64,000 bases of DNA from Brevibacillus sp. DP1.3A (GTDB lineage Bacteria; Bacillota; Bacilli; Brevibacillales; Brevibacillaceae): NCBI RefSeq assembly GCF_013284245.2, contig NZ_CP085876.1, positions 3,083,001 to 3,147,000 on the forward strand, given 5' to 3'. A program made the translations under genes and the position numbers. Of this stretch, positions 52,101 through 62,100 are shown one piece after another. The number at the start of each line of letters is the position of its first letter. The first letter of the stretch is position 1. The notes beneath the pieces are model-generated. The model did no database searches and was not told where the DNA came from. It worked only from the letters and a program-made list of their open reading frames with translations.

Positions 52101-55100
52101 GATGGATGCCTCACGCTGGGAAAAGGCGCTTCGGGATACGAACTATCAATCGGTTGCCATTTATCCGTCGTCAACAGCGCTGCTTGATCTTTCTGATTCA
52201 GCTTTATTGATCGGACACTCAGCGTATACGCAACAAGAGTATCGAGAGTGGCTCTACCAGATCAATTGGCAAACGAAAGAGCTGACAAGCAATCATCAGA
52301 CCCAGCGTCCAGGGATCTGGCTGGTGTTTCAAGATGAAGGCGGTGTAGGAGAAACGCTTGCTGACGCGATGACATCGGACGGACATGAAGTGTTCAGACT
52401 TCGCAGTGGTGAGGCTTTTGCCTCCGTCTCTTCCCACGAGTTTATCCTAGATCCCAACCAGCCGGCAGATCTGCGGCGTGTGTTCGAGAGACTCGGGGAC
52501 AAAAAGGAAAAGCTGACTGGGATTATCCACTTATGGAGCTTGACCTCAGGCGCCCAAAAGCCAAATGACCTCGGACAGCTAGAAGACCTTGAGTCAGCGC
52601 AACATCTGGGAGTGTACAGTCTGTTTCATTTGACACAAGCGTTGCTTGAGCTGGATCTGAAGCAGGTGCTTGATTTACGGATCGTCTCAAACTACGCACA
52701 AGCAGTAGATGACAACGGACCTGTTCATCCAGAAAAAGCTCCTTTGTTCGGTCTAGCCAAGGTTATCTCGCAAGAAAATCCAAAACTGCAGTGTTTTAGC
52801 CTAGATCTCGCAACAGAGGGGCGTTCAACATCGCAGTTAGCTGGTCAGCTTCTAGCGGAAATTCGCTGCAATAGAGATGACACTTTGGTTGCCTATAGAG
52901 GAAATCGCATCGTACCAGAAATGAATCGCAGCGATATCGATAAAATTCCGAAACGGCCCGTAGAGATACGTGAAAATGGCGTTTACTTGATCGCCGGAGG
53001 TACAGGAAAACTGGGCCTGGCATTTAGTAAGCATCTGGCTGCTCAAAAAAATGTGACGCTCGTGCTGATTAATCGTTCTCCACTTCCACCTAACCACGAG
53101 TGGCAAGAGCGTTTACAGCATCCAGACTGCAATGGTGCTGAGGCACGAAAGCTGAAAGCACTGCTTGAGCTAGAGGAAATGGGAGCGCAGGTAGTCTGCT
53201 ACGCCGCCGATGTGTCTGACCGTCAGCAGATGGAGGATATTTCCGCGCAAGTCCGTGCTCGTTACGGACCGATCAACGGCATTATCCAATCCGCGGCGCA
53301 TATCACCTTCGAGACGATTCAGACGAAGAAGTTTTCCCATTTTCAAAATGGCTTGAAAGCGAAGATGGCGGGCACAGTCATTCTGGATCAGATAGCTGAA
53401 CCGGAGCACTTGGATTTCTTTGTAATCTTTTCATCGCTTGCTTCGATTTGGGGTGGAGCGACTGGAAGTGACTATGTCTCGTCCAACTGCTTCCTGGATG
53501 CCTATAGTGCAGCTCGGAATCGAACGGGAAAACCAACGATAGCTTTGAACTGGTATGCGTTTGAAGGCATAACAGGTCCTGGTTTTATCGGATACATGCC
53601 GATGGATGGAGCAATTCAAGCCTTTGATGCATCGCTGTCTTGCCAAACTGAACACCTGATCATTGGACAATTTGATTTGCAAGTGCTGAAGGAATGGGCA
53701 CCGTCTCTGAAAGTAAAGCTCGGAGATACGATCTTCGCAAACGGAAAGTCTCATAAAGAACGCGAAGCACCATCCACAGTGACCATGCAAAACCGAGTTG
53801 CTTTGTCTGGCAGGGAGGAAGGCGATCGCTACACTTTGTTGGAGCAAGCCTTAGGACAGATTTGGTCCGATGTGTTAGGTTACACCGAATTGAGCATCGA
53901 CGACGACTTTTTCAGGCTGGGTGGCGATTCTCTTTTGGCAATCGGTATCGTTTCCCGTGTCTCCAAGCAGATGCAAAAAGAGATTACGATCACCGACCTA
54001 TTTCAAACACCGACGATCCGTCAATTAGCTGTATTGATGGCTCCGAATGAAGAAACAGCTGTGTCAGCGATCCCTGTAGCAGAGCATCGGGAAGCGTACC
54101 CCGCCACCTCGTCTCAGCAGAGAATTTATGTGCTGGAACAAATGCAGGAAGGGGCAGTTGCCTACAACATCCCAACAATCATGATGCTTGAAGGTGAGCT
54201 GGATAGAGAGGCTTTCGAACGTGCATTTGTCTCGCTGGTGCAGCGACATGAGTCGTTGCGCACCTCATTTTCCATCGTGGATGGAGTTTTGATGCAAACG
54301 GTTCAGCCGAGCGTAGATTTTACGTTGGCGTATAGTGAAGTCGACGAGAACGAGGCCAAGAGAACGGTCGAACAATTTATTCAACCATTCGACTTATCAA
54401 AAGCGCCGCTTGTACGCGGTATGCTCATTCGCATGGATGTCAACAAACACTTGTTGCTGTTTGACATGCATCACATTATTTCCGATGGTGTGTCCATCAA
54501 CATTTTGATCCGCGAGTTCTTCCAATTGTATCAGGGACTCGAGTTGCCCGAGCTGCGGATTCAATATAAAGACTACAGTGTGTGGCAATCAGAGCAGCTG
54601 GGTAATGGGGTATTGGCCGCTCAGGAGAAATTCTGGCTAAAAGAGCTGGATGGAGAACTTCCTGTGCTTAATCTGCCTACGGACCACCCTCGACCGTCCG
54701 TCCAGAGCTTTGAAGGAGATGTCCTGACCTTTGAGATTCCTCAAGAGAGGACACAGAAGATACTGGCACTGGCAAAAAACAATGGTTCAACCTTGTACAT
54801 GACGCTACTGGGAGCGCTCACCATTATGCTGTCGAAATACGCTGGCGAAGAAGACATTATCATTGGATCGCCAGTGGCTGGCCGTCATCATGCAGACCTG
54901 GAAAACATCGTGGGTGTCTTTTTGAACACACTGGCGATGAGAAACTTCCCGCGAAGTGATCGAACTGTGGCGGATTTCCTTCAGGAAGTAAAAGAACGGG
55001 CACTGACGGCGCTCTCTCATGCCGACTATCCGTTCGAAATGCTGGTGGATCGTCTGACGCTGCCAAAAGATACGGCGCGCAACCCACTGTTTGATGTGAT

Positions 55101-57828
55101 GTTCATTCTGCAAAATACCGGAGATGCGAAGGGAAGCATGAGTGCAAATGGCCTGATGCTCTCTCCTTATCCATTTGAACAGCGCTCTGCCCAGTTTGAT
55201 CTGACCTTTGACATCATTGAGCGAGAACAGCGCCTGATTGTCGATATCGAATACAGCAACAAGCTGTTCAGCAAAGAGACGATTGCGTCGATGTCTACAC
55301 ATTTCCAGAAGATTCTGGAGCAGATGGTGGAAGATCATGAACAGTTGATCGGCAAGATGTCCATGCTGGCAGCAGAAGAACGCTTGCTGCTGATTGAGCA
55401 ATGGAATGACACGAGCTTGGAATACTCTCGTGAAAAAACAGTCGTCCAGCTCTTTGAAGAAGTAGCGGCAAAACAGCCGAACGCGTTAGCTGTAACATGC
55501 GGAGATGAGAAAGTCACTTATGCGGAATTAAATAAGCGAGCAAACCAAGTAGCCCGTTTGATCAAGCAACATGACGTCACTGCTGATACTTGCGTGGGTC
55601 TTTTGACGAATCGCTCTGTGGAAATGATGGTCGGACTCTTGGCGATCTTGAAAGCAGGTGCTGCATTTGTTCCGATTGATCCGCACTATCCAGAAGAACG
55701 CATTTCCTATGTTTTGGAAAACAGCATGACTCGCCTCGTCTTAACCCACGATTCTCTGGCAGAGAAGCAGTGGGGAAGTGTTGTCCGAGTGGATGTAAAT
55801 GATTCTCGGGTGGAGATGCAAGATCACTCCAACCTTCCGCCACAGGCTACACCTGGCGATCTCGCCTATGTCATTTACACATCGGGTTCTACAGGCAAGC
55901 CTAAAGGTGTTATGGTTGAGCACGGCAATTTGATGAGCTTCTGCTCAGGGATCGGGAAACATATCGATTTTGCCAGCGCAGACAAAATGTTGGCTGTGAC
56001 GACGATTTCGTTTGATATTTTTCTGCTTGAAACGATTGTACCGCTGACGAAAGGGATGACAGTGGTCATTGCAACCGAGCAGCAGCAAGCCGACCCGCAG
56101 GTGCTCAAGGAGTTGATTTTGCAGGAAGAAATCACTTTCCTTCAACTGACTCCATCTCGTCTACAGCTCATGCTGGAAGAGAAGAGCAACTTGCACGCAC
56201 TTGACTGCCTGAAAGCGATCCTGCTTGGAGGAGAAGCCCTTTCATCATCTTTGTTCCAACGGCTTCGCACACAGACCAAGGCAAGACTTTACAATCTGTA
56301 CGGTCCAACTGAAACAACGATCTGGTCTACGGTTCAGGACTTGACCGAGGCAGAAGAAGTAACGATTGGCGCGCCGTTGCCCAATACACAAGTCTACATC
56401 CTTGATGAGCATCTACAAGTGCAGCCGATGAAGATCACTGGTGATCTTTACATTGCAGGGGATGGGGTAACGAGAGGCTACTTCGGTCAGCCAACTCTGA
56501 CGGATGAGCGCTATATCCCTAATCCGTTTAAACCTGGTCAACGTATGTACAAAACAGGTGATCTCGCGAGATGGCTGCCGGACGGACGTGTTGAATATGT
56601 GGGACGATCCGACTTTCAGTGCAAAGTACGCGGTTATCGGATCGAATTGGGTGAGATTGAAAGTGCTCTTTGTCAGCACCCGGATATTACGGAAGCGGTG
56701 GTCAGTGTGCGAGATACTGCCAGCAATCCTTACCTGTCTGCGTACTATATGGCAGAGCGAACGTTGGACAGTGATGAATTGCGAGCCATGCTGAGCAAAA
56801 GCTTACCCGATTACATGATTCCACATTTCTATACGCATATGAGTATGTGGCCTCTAACACCAAACGGAAAACTGGATCGAAAATCATTGCCAGAGCCTGA
56901 TTCACTCCAAGACAAGCACACCGAATATCAAGCCCCGGCTACCAGACTGGAAGAACAGGTGGCGGGCATCTGGCGAGAAGTGCTTAAGCGTGAAACGGTC
57001 GGTATGCAGGATACCTTCTTCCAAATAGGCGGTACTTCGCTTTTACTTGTGCAAGTACATGCCAAGCTTGAACAGCTTTACCCTGGACGGGTTCGAATTG
57101 CCGATTTGTTTGCTCATCCTACACTGTTCAGTCTTACCAACTTTTTGAAGAATGCCGCTTTAGATATAGCAGATGAACAAGAGGAAACTGATACAACCAC
57201 TTATTGGTTGAAGGAGCTGGATCGTGTCTCGCTTATAGAGTTGCCACCTCAGTATTGGACAAATGGAGAAGCGAATGCGGACACAAATTGGGTTCAATTC
57301 TCACTTACTGATGAACTGTTTGAAAATGTGCAGCAGGTAAGTCAAATGGAAGATGTTGAGGTAAGAGACGTTCTGCTTTCGATGTATCTATACCTCATGG
57401 CGGAATTGACAGAACAGCAGGATCTTTATATGGAAGTGGCTGTCGCCAAGGGGCTGCAGATGAATGCCTATCCATTCCGGGTGAACATGTTAGAGGTCAA
57501 CACCTTCTTCGATCTATTCAAGCAGGTGCAGCAGAAACGACAGTTCATTGAGAAAATGACGGGGGAAGCCTCGGTGTGGCTAAAAAAATTACGGACGGAT
57601 CGCAACGATGGAACCATTATTCCATTCTTCGGCAGTGTCGATGAGTTTACAGATGCATCGTTCACACACCATGAACATGAGCTAACCTTCTGGATCAAGG
57701 AAGGAAAAGACGTGATTGATATCGTGTGTGCATTCGACCCTGATTGCCTCCGGGCAGAAAAAGTCACGGAGATGACTCAGGATTACCAGCAATTGCTCAG
57801 GATGCTAGTGAATGAATACATGACGTAG
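49177..57828 (+). CDS. Hybrid PKS-NRPS: KS-MT-KR-ACP-C-A(Gly)-T-half-C, AT-less
   Basis: 2883 aa. Domains: docking helix (1-30); KS (about 39-460; active Cys in NTSCSSSL, EAHGTGT, NIGHT); no acyltransferase; a SAM methyltransferase-like region (about 690-1010; LELGGGSSS, IIANNAIH); KR (about 1265-1500; IAGGTGKLG, FSSLASIWGG, SDYVSSN); ACP (GGDSL, about 1555-1620); C (about 1630-2065, HHIISDG); A (about 2080-2580) with pocket D-I-L-Q-L-G-L-I-W-K, the known glycine code; T (GGTSL, about 2590-2655); and a terminal acceptor-lobe half C (about 2670-2883, no HHxxxDG). The module should add one malonate unit, reduce it to a hydroxyl, then add Gly. Malonyl must come from the discrete acyltransferase just downstream. 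Whether the MT is active is unclear. Confidence 0.92.
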   Translation: MSLLKKYILEQVAAHRLQEKEALPLLKELSSATVNTRQDIAIIGMACRFPGANSLEEYWNNLQQGHDSISDIPAARRPDVERVAREFLNDTDFKYERMGYLDHVDLFDHAFFEISPAEARTMDPYQRMFLELAWETFEHAGYSEKMISGSPTGVFLGYCDNESQYQRVLKNVDSSSLAGNVAAIIASRISYLLNLSGPSQLINTSCSSSLVALHQACQAIGNNDCRMALVGGVNLSLFPIQQDTDFGIVSLDRKTKAFDDFADGTVWGEGLGAVLLKSYDQAVKDNDYIHAVIKSTAVNCDGRSTSITAPNAISQSALLRTTWERARINPESISYIEAHGTGTRLGDPVEIEGIMHAFQKVSKRKQFCAIGSVKSNIGHTIAASGLAGIIKTALMMKHRQIPPTLHVKRPNTLIPFIDSPVYINDVLKAWDVEADQPVRRAGVSAFGLSGTNAHVILEEPKREATPVSESGDYLITLSAKTSESLWDLLEKYQAFLSASSEQSILDMCATANTGRGHYRYRLAFIINSKEDFLQKIHRLCAGERMEDGAPLIDGNQVFYGVLNSRGEGSLPISMQIDSSNPVEMAKQYVRGVPINWLEYYRPVKWKKVPLPTYSFAKNRHWVQSDQPANDTVARSATVASEVAHEKETADVHKIASTFFTFGETLLNQVNVQKQTGLEEDETFYSGLSSLECFNQLGVFHKQVQTYSLEELREAVGLDERNEHLFHLMLGLVVQAALVEQVAGTYQLAAQAEGLDAETFYQDCLDRYPNERDTFTQLKACFAHYSTIMTGQTVLVSNGTSDFFKSYADRITLGNPSGLMAVETIAQYIHSFDRPVRILELGGGSSSLTRLLLPKIEKQDVTYLFTDCVQGTLDEAEKECKETYPFVQFRLFNMEQAPAEQGFDLHAYDVIIANNAIHRSKDVRASLSILHQLLAEQGVLFAIELVKNRSTANVIGGLAADWWQHEDTDLRQQARLMDASRWEKALRDTNYQSVAIYPSSTALLDLSDSALLIGHSAYTQQEYREWLYQINWQTKELTSNHQTQRPGIWLVFQDEGGVGETLADAMTSDGHEVFRLRSGEAFASVSSHEFILDPNQPADLRRVFERLGDKKEKLTGIIHLWSLTSGAQKPNDLGQLEDLESAQHLGVYSLFHLTQALLELDLKQVLDLRIVSNYAQAVDDNGPVHPEKAPLFGLAKVISQENPKLQCFSLDLATEGRSTSQLAGQLLAEIRCNRDDTLVAYRGNRIVPEMNRSDIDKIPKRPVEIRENGVYLIAGGTGKLGLAFSKHLAAQKNVTLVLINRSPLPPNHEWQERLQHPDCNGAEARKLKALLELEEMGAQVVCYAADVSDRQQMEDISAQVRARYGPINGIIQSAAHITFETIQTKKFSHFQNGLKAKMAGTVILDQIAEPEHLDFFVIFSSLASIWGGATGSDYVSSNCFLDAYSAARNRTGKPTIALNWYAFEGITGPGFIGYMPMDGAIQAFDASLSCQTEHLIIGQFDLQVLKEWAPSLKVKLGDTIFANGKSHKEREAPSTVTMQNRVALSGREEGDRYTLLEQALGQIWSDVLGYTELSIDDDFFRLGGDSLLAIGIVSRVSKQMQKEITITDLFQTPTIRQLAVLMAPNEETAVSAIPVAEHREAYPATSSQQRIYVLEQMQEGAVAYNIPTIMMLEGELDREAFERAFVSLVQRHESLRTSFSIVDGVLMQTVQPSVDFTLAYSEVDENEAKRTVEQFIQPFDLSKAPLVRGMLIRMDVNKHLLLFDMHHIISDGVSINILIREFFQLYQGLELPELRIQYKDYSVWQSEQLGNGVLAAQEKFWLKELDGELPVLNLPTDHPRPSVQSFEGDVLTFEIPQERTQKILALAKNNGSTLYMTLLGALTIMLSKYAGEEDIIIGSPVAGRHHADLENIVGVFLNTLAMRNFPRSDRTVADFLQEVKERALTALSHADYPFEMLVDRLTLPKDTARNPLFDVMFILQNTGDAKGSMSANGLMLSPYPFEQRSAQFDLTFDIIEREQRLIVDIEYSNKLFSKETIASMSTHFQKILEQMVEDHEQLIGKMSMLAAEERLLLIEQWNDTSLEYSREKTVVQLFEEVAAKQPNALAVTCGDEKVTYAELNKRANQVARLIKQHDVTADTCVGLLTNRSVEMMVGLLAILKAGAAFVPIDPHYPEERISYVLENSMTRLVLTHDSLAEKQWGSVVRVDVNDSRVEMQDHSNLPPQATPGDLAYVIYTSGSTGKPKGVMVEHGNLMSFCSGIGKHIDFASADKMLAVTTISFDIFLLETIVPLTKGMTVVIATEQQQADPQVLKELILQEEITFLQLTPSRLQLMLEEKSNLHALDCLKAILLGGEALSSSLFQRLRTQTKARLYNLYGPTETTIWSTVQDLTEAEEVTIGAPLPNTQVYILDEHLQVQPMKITGDLYIAGDGVTRGYFGQPTLTDERYIPNPFKPGQRMYKTGDLARWLPDGRVEYVGRSDFQCKVRGYRIELGEIESALCQHPDITEAVVSVRDTASNPYLSAYYMAERTLDSDELRAMLSKSLPDYMIPHFYTHMSMWPLTPNGKLDRKSLPEPDSLQDKHTEYQAPATRLEEQVAGIWREVLKRETVGMQDTFFQIGGTSLLLVQVHAKLEQLYPGRVRIADLFAHPTLFSLTNFLKNAALDIADEQEETDTTTYWLKELDRVSLIELPPQYWTNGEANADTNWVQFSLTDELFENVQQVSQMEDVEVRDVLLSMYLYLMAELTEQQDLYMEVAVAKGLQMNAYPFRVNMLEVNTFFDLFKQVQQKRQFIEKMTGEASVWLKKLRTDRNDGTIIPFFGSVDEFTDASFTHHEHELTFWIKEGKDVIDIVCAFDPDCLRAEKVTEMTQDYQQLLRMLVNEYMT

Positions 57829-57844
57829 AAAAGGGTGATCAAAA

Positions 57845-59113
57845 ATGGACAAAATCGCACTCTTATTCCCGGGACAAGGTTCGCAATATGTTGGAATGGG
57901 CCAAGCATTATGTGAGGCCCATCCCATTGCTGCTCGTACCTTTGAAGAAGCCAGTGATGCGCTTGGATTTAACCTGCAAACACTTTGTTTTGCAGGGGAT
58001 GTACAAGAACTGACCAAAACAGAGCACGCACAGCCAGCAATCCTGACGGCAAGTGTCGCAGCCTTCCGCGTTTATTCACAAGAAATGAACATCGAACCAA
58101 AGTGGGTGGCTGGTCACAGTCTGGGCGAGTTTACGGCCCTGACTTGTGCCGGTGCTATCCAGTTTGCAGATGCCGTCCGCCTTGTCTATCGCCGAGGTCA
58201 GTTCATGCAGGCGGCTACGCCGCAGGGTGTCGGAGCCATGTCAGCAATCTTCGGGTTGAATGCTCAACTTGTCGAGGAGATTTGTCGGGAACATTCTCGT
58301 GACGATGCGATCGTCGTGGTCGCGAACCATAACTCCGCTGATCAGATCGTCATCTCCGGACATGCACATGCGGTGCGGCAAGTAGAAGAAGCGTGCAAGC
58401 AGCATGGCTCGACTTCCGTAGTCAGCCTCAAGGTGAGTGCGCCTTTCCATTCGCCACTCATGGTGCAAGCAGCCGAACAATTAAATGAAGAATTGAAGCG
58501 ATACACGTATAGCGATCCCAAATGGCCTGTGATTTCCAATGTGACAGCACAACCATATATCCATGCAGATCAACTTGTCGATTTGCTCACAGCCCAGACA
58601 ACTAGCCCTGTTCGCTGGCAATCCACGATGGATTACTTGGTAACACAGGGAGCGAATACCGTAATTGAGCTCGGTCCAAAAAATGTGCTGACAAATTTGG
58701 CCAAAGGATATCCCCTTCGTGCCTTTGCCTTTGACAAGCAGGGGGAGATCAATCGTTATCAGCAAGAGATTCAGGATGCTAAAACGCATAATCAAGCAGC
58801 AATTGCCCAATTGGTCGATTCTTGCATTGCGATTGCTGTTTGCACGAAAAACCGCGGTCTCGATGAAGAGGCGTACCAGCAAGGGGTGATCGCTCCTTAT
58901 CAAGCTCTTCAACAACTGAGGCAACAACTGGAACAAGGAGAAAAAGAGGGGGGCTATGGAGATGTAAGCGAAGCTTTTTCGCTGCTTCGTATGATCTTGC
59001 AAACAAAAAAAGCACCTGACGCGGAGCAAGCCATGCGCTTTGAACAGCTGACCAGCAAACCGGACTTGCAACAGCGATTTCCTGAGATCGGCAACGAATG
59101 GCAAGCAAGCTAA
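57845..59113 (+). CDS. Discrete malonyl-type acyltransferase (trans-AT) with C-terminal extension
   Basis: 422 aa, ATG at 57845, 17 bases after the PKS. The AT domain (1-290) has LFPGQGSQYVGMG, the active Ser in AGHSLGEF, and APFHSPLM, which fits malonyl transfer (H in the xFHS position). It should load the two AT-less KS proteins on either side. Residues about 300-422 are a Gln-rich helical extension (IAIAVCTKNRGLDEEAY) not present in FabD; I do not recognise it, but its place suggests contact with the assembly line. Confidence 0.9.
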   Translation: MDKIALLFPGQGSQYVGMGQALCEAHPIAARTFEEASDALGFNLQTLCFAGDVQELTKTEHAQPAILTASVAAFRVYSQEMNIEPKWVAGHSLGEFTALTCAGAIQFADAVRLVYRRGQFMQAATPQGVGAMSAIFGLNAQLVEEICREHSRDDAIVVVANHNSADQIVISGHAHAVRQVEEACKQHGSTSVVSLKVSAPFHSPLMVQAAEQLNEELKRYTYSDPKWPVISNVTAQPYIHADQLVDLLTAQTTSPVRWQSTMDYLVTQGANTVIELGPKNVLTNLAKGYPLRAFAFDKQGEINRYQQEIQDAKTHNQAAIAQLVDSCIAIAVCTKNRGLDEEAYQQGVIAPYQALQQLRQQLEQGEKEGGYGDVSEAFSLLRMILQTKKAPDAEQAMRFEQLTSKPDLQQRFPEIGNEWQAS

Positions 59114-59154
59114 GCCGAACCAGGTGAGCAGAGGACCCAAGGAGGAAGAATGCA

Positions 59155-62100
59155 GTGAGCAAGCCATTAGGACTTAACCGAGTCAAACTGAATAAACAGC
59201 CGACGGATGCTCATTCAACAGACAGCAAACCCAATCAACATGATATTGCGGTGATTGGTGCTGCTTGCCGATTCGGAAGCGCAGAAAACCCAGCAGACTT
59301 TTGGCGTCTGTTGCAAGCTGGTCAAGATTGTGTGCGAGAGCTTCCCAAAGAGCGCCAGAACGATTTGATTCCATTGTTACTCGCCAAAGGGTTGACGATG
59401 GAGCAAATTCAATTTCGAGAAGCTGCCTATCTGAACGAAATTGATAAGTTCGATCCGCAGCTCTTCGGTCTTTCTCCTAAGGAAGCCAGCCAGATGGACC
59501 CAAACCAGCGCTTATTTCTGCTGACATGCTGGGAGGCGATTGAGGACGCTGGATATGGTGGAACGATGCTCGCGGGTAGTCGTACGGGTGTATATCTGGG
59601 ATTTAGCAGTGATTTTGGTGAAGAGTATAGACGAATGATTCGAGAGCTGGAACCAGATGCGCTGTCCACCTCGATCATTGGCAATATGAAATCGGTGATC
59701 GCTTCTCGCGTATCCTACCTGTTGGATCTCAAAGGTCCGAGCATGCTTGTGGATACGTCCTGCTCCTCTTCGCTGATGGCTGTTCATCTGGCATGCCAAG
59801 CAATTCGTCGAGGAGAATGTGAAATGGCGCTGGCTGGCGGTGTCAAGCTCATCTTGCTGTCTTTACAAGATGGAAGCAATGATTTGGGAATTTTATCGCA
59901 ATCTGGTCGTACTCGACCTTTTGACAATGATTCAGACGGTACAGGTGTCGGTGAAGGCGTTGGCGCCGTTTTGCTGAAACCGTTGACAAAGGCTCTTGCA
60001 GACGGGGATTCGATTTATGCCGTGATCAAGGGAAGCGCCGCCAATCAAGACGGCCATTCTTTCGGGCTTACGGCGCCAAATTCATTGGCACAAGCCGAAG
60101 TGATTCAGCAGGCATGGAAAGACGCGCAGATTGATCCCGAAACCCTTTCCTATATCGAGGTGCACAGCATAGGTACCAAGCTGGGTGATCCTATGGAGAT
60201 GGATGGGCTGGAGAGAGCGTTTCGCCCATACACAAACCGGCGCCAATTTTGCGGGATCGGCTCGGTAAAGACGAACATCGGTCACACCGACCACGTAGCG
60301 GGGATGGCTGGTCTTTTCAAGGTGATTCTGTCTCTTAAACAAAAGCAGATACCTCCGCATTTGCACTTTCAGCGCGCGAATCGGATGATTCCTTTTGAAC
60401 AATCTCCCATTTACATCCACGACACATTGACAGAGTGGGAACCAGAGCAAAGCGTGCGACGGGCTGGAATCAGTTCCTTTGGGATGAGTGGAACCAATGT
60501 GCACCTCGTAGTAGAGGAAGCACCAGGATTCATACAGCCCCCCAAGCAAGACGAAGGGATTCAGGCTATTGCTTTATCCGCTAAAAGCAAGGAGAGCTTG
60601 CTCAATCTGTTACTCCGTTTTCAGAAGTGGATAAGCAAGCCCGTGGAGGAACTGCCGACATTGGAAAGTCTCAGCTTTACGGCAAATACGGGCCGCAGTC
60701 ACTACGGCTACCGCTTGCTGCTGATTTGCAGGGACATGGACGATTTTGCCGTAAAAATCTCCAAGTTGTGCGCGAGCGACTGGACAACACTTTCTGAACC
60801 AGATATTTTCTTTGGCTGGCACAAGGTTATCTCTCAGGAAGTAGCTGATAGAGAACCTGGGATACTGACTGAGGCAGAACAGCAAGCGATGAATAAGGCG
60901 GCCCATGCTTTTTTGCAAAAGCTTTTATTGGCACAAAGCAAAGAGTTATCTGATCTGAAAGAGCTCGGCGAATTGTATGTGAGCGGGGCAGATGTACGCT
61001 GGAGTGCCATGTATACGTTTAAAAAGCCGCGCCGCGTGCACCTCCCTGTTTATCCGTTTGAGCGTAAACGTTGTTGGCTGGACATCTCTTCTCTTCATTC
61101 TCTTGCCCTTGGCAAGGATGCCGGGAGAGAAAAAGACAATGTTGCACCGCAAATATCTGGAGAAGCGAAGCTGCCAAACGTAGTAGTACGTGGGAGAAAA
61201 AATGATACCTACACCGTTTTAGAGCAAGAGCTGGCTCACATTTGGGGATATGTTCTGGGGCTTGAAGAAGTAGATGTCCATGACAATTTTTACGAGCTGG
61301 GCGGGGACTCGATCATCGCGATTCGAATGATCAGCGAAATCTACAAGCGGATGAACCGAGAAGTAGAAGTACAAGACCTGCTTACCCATTTGACGATTTC
61401 CGATTTTGCTGCCTATCTTGATGCGGCTGGGCATGAAGTTGAACAGGTTGCGAAAGCAGAGGCAGCTGCTACTTCAGTCCAAACTGGTCAACAACGAAAC
61501 ACAAAATCATTGCATGGCACGCAAATCAAGCGCAGCTCGTATGCCGATGTCAGTCAATTATCTTGGCGTCAATGGAATTGTTATGATCGCGGCCTCGCTT
61601 TATTAATGGAGGAGCAGGATGCCCATCTGATTCCGTATTTTAAGCTTTTTCTCGGATTGAAGCGCGGCTATCAACTCGATGCAGAGGGGTACCCCTATTC
61701 GTATCGGGAGCATGCTGAGGTTATGGGATATTTGTCGGATGAGGAGATGCTTTACAAATTTGGATATCGAGTCAAACTCGTGTCGGTCGCTCGTCTGGAT
61801 GAATTGCATGAGTCGATCATTCACCAATTGGATCAAGGAAAGCCAGTAATGGTTGCGTTTGACGAGTACTACACCTTTTACACGCCCCAATACCAGAAGG
61901 AACATACCGATCATCTCACCGTCATCACTGGCTATGACCATGACAAGCAGGTTTATACGATCATCAATCACAATCATTTGACTCGCGGGCAAGCTCAACG
62001 AATCCAGTACGATAAATTTTCCACAACGTATCAAACGCTTGAGGAGATTTATGCAAATGTAGAGCCGCATTCTCGGCTGATCATGGTGCTTGATCGCGTT

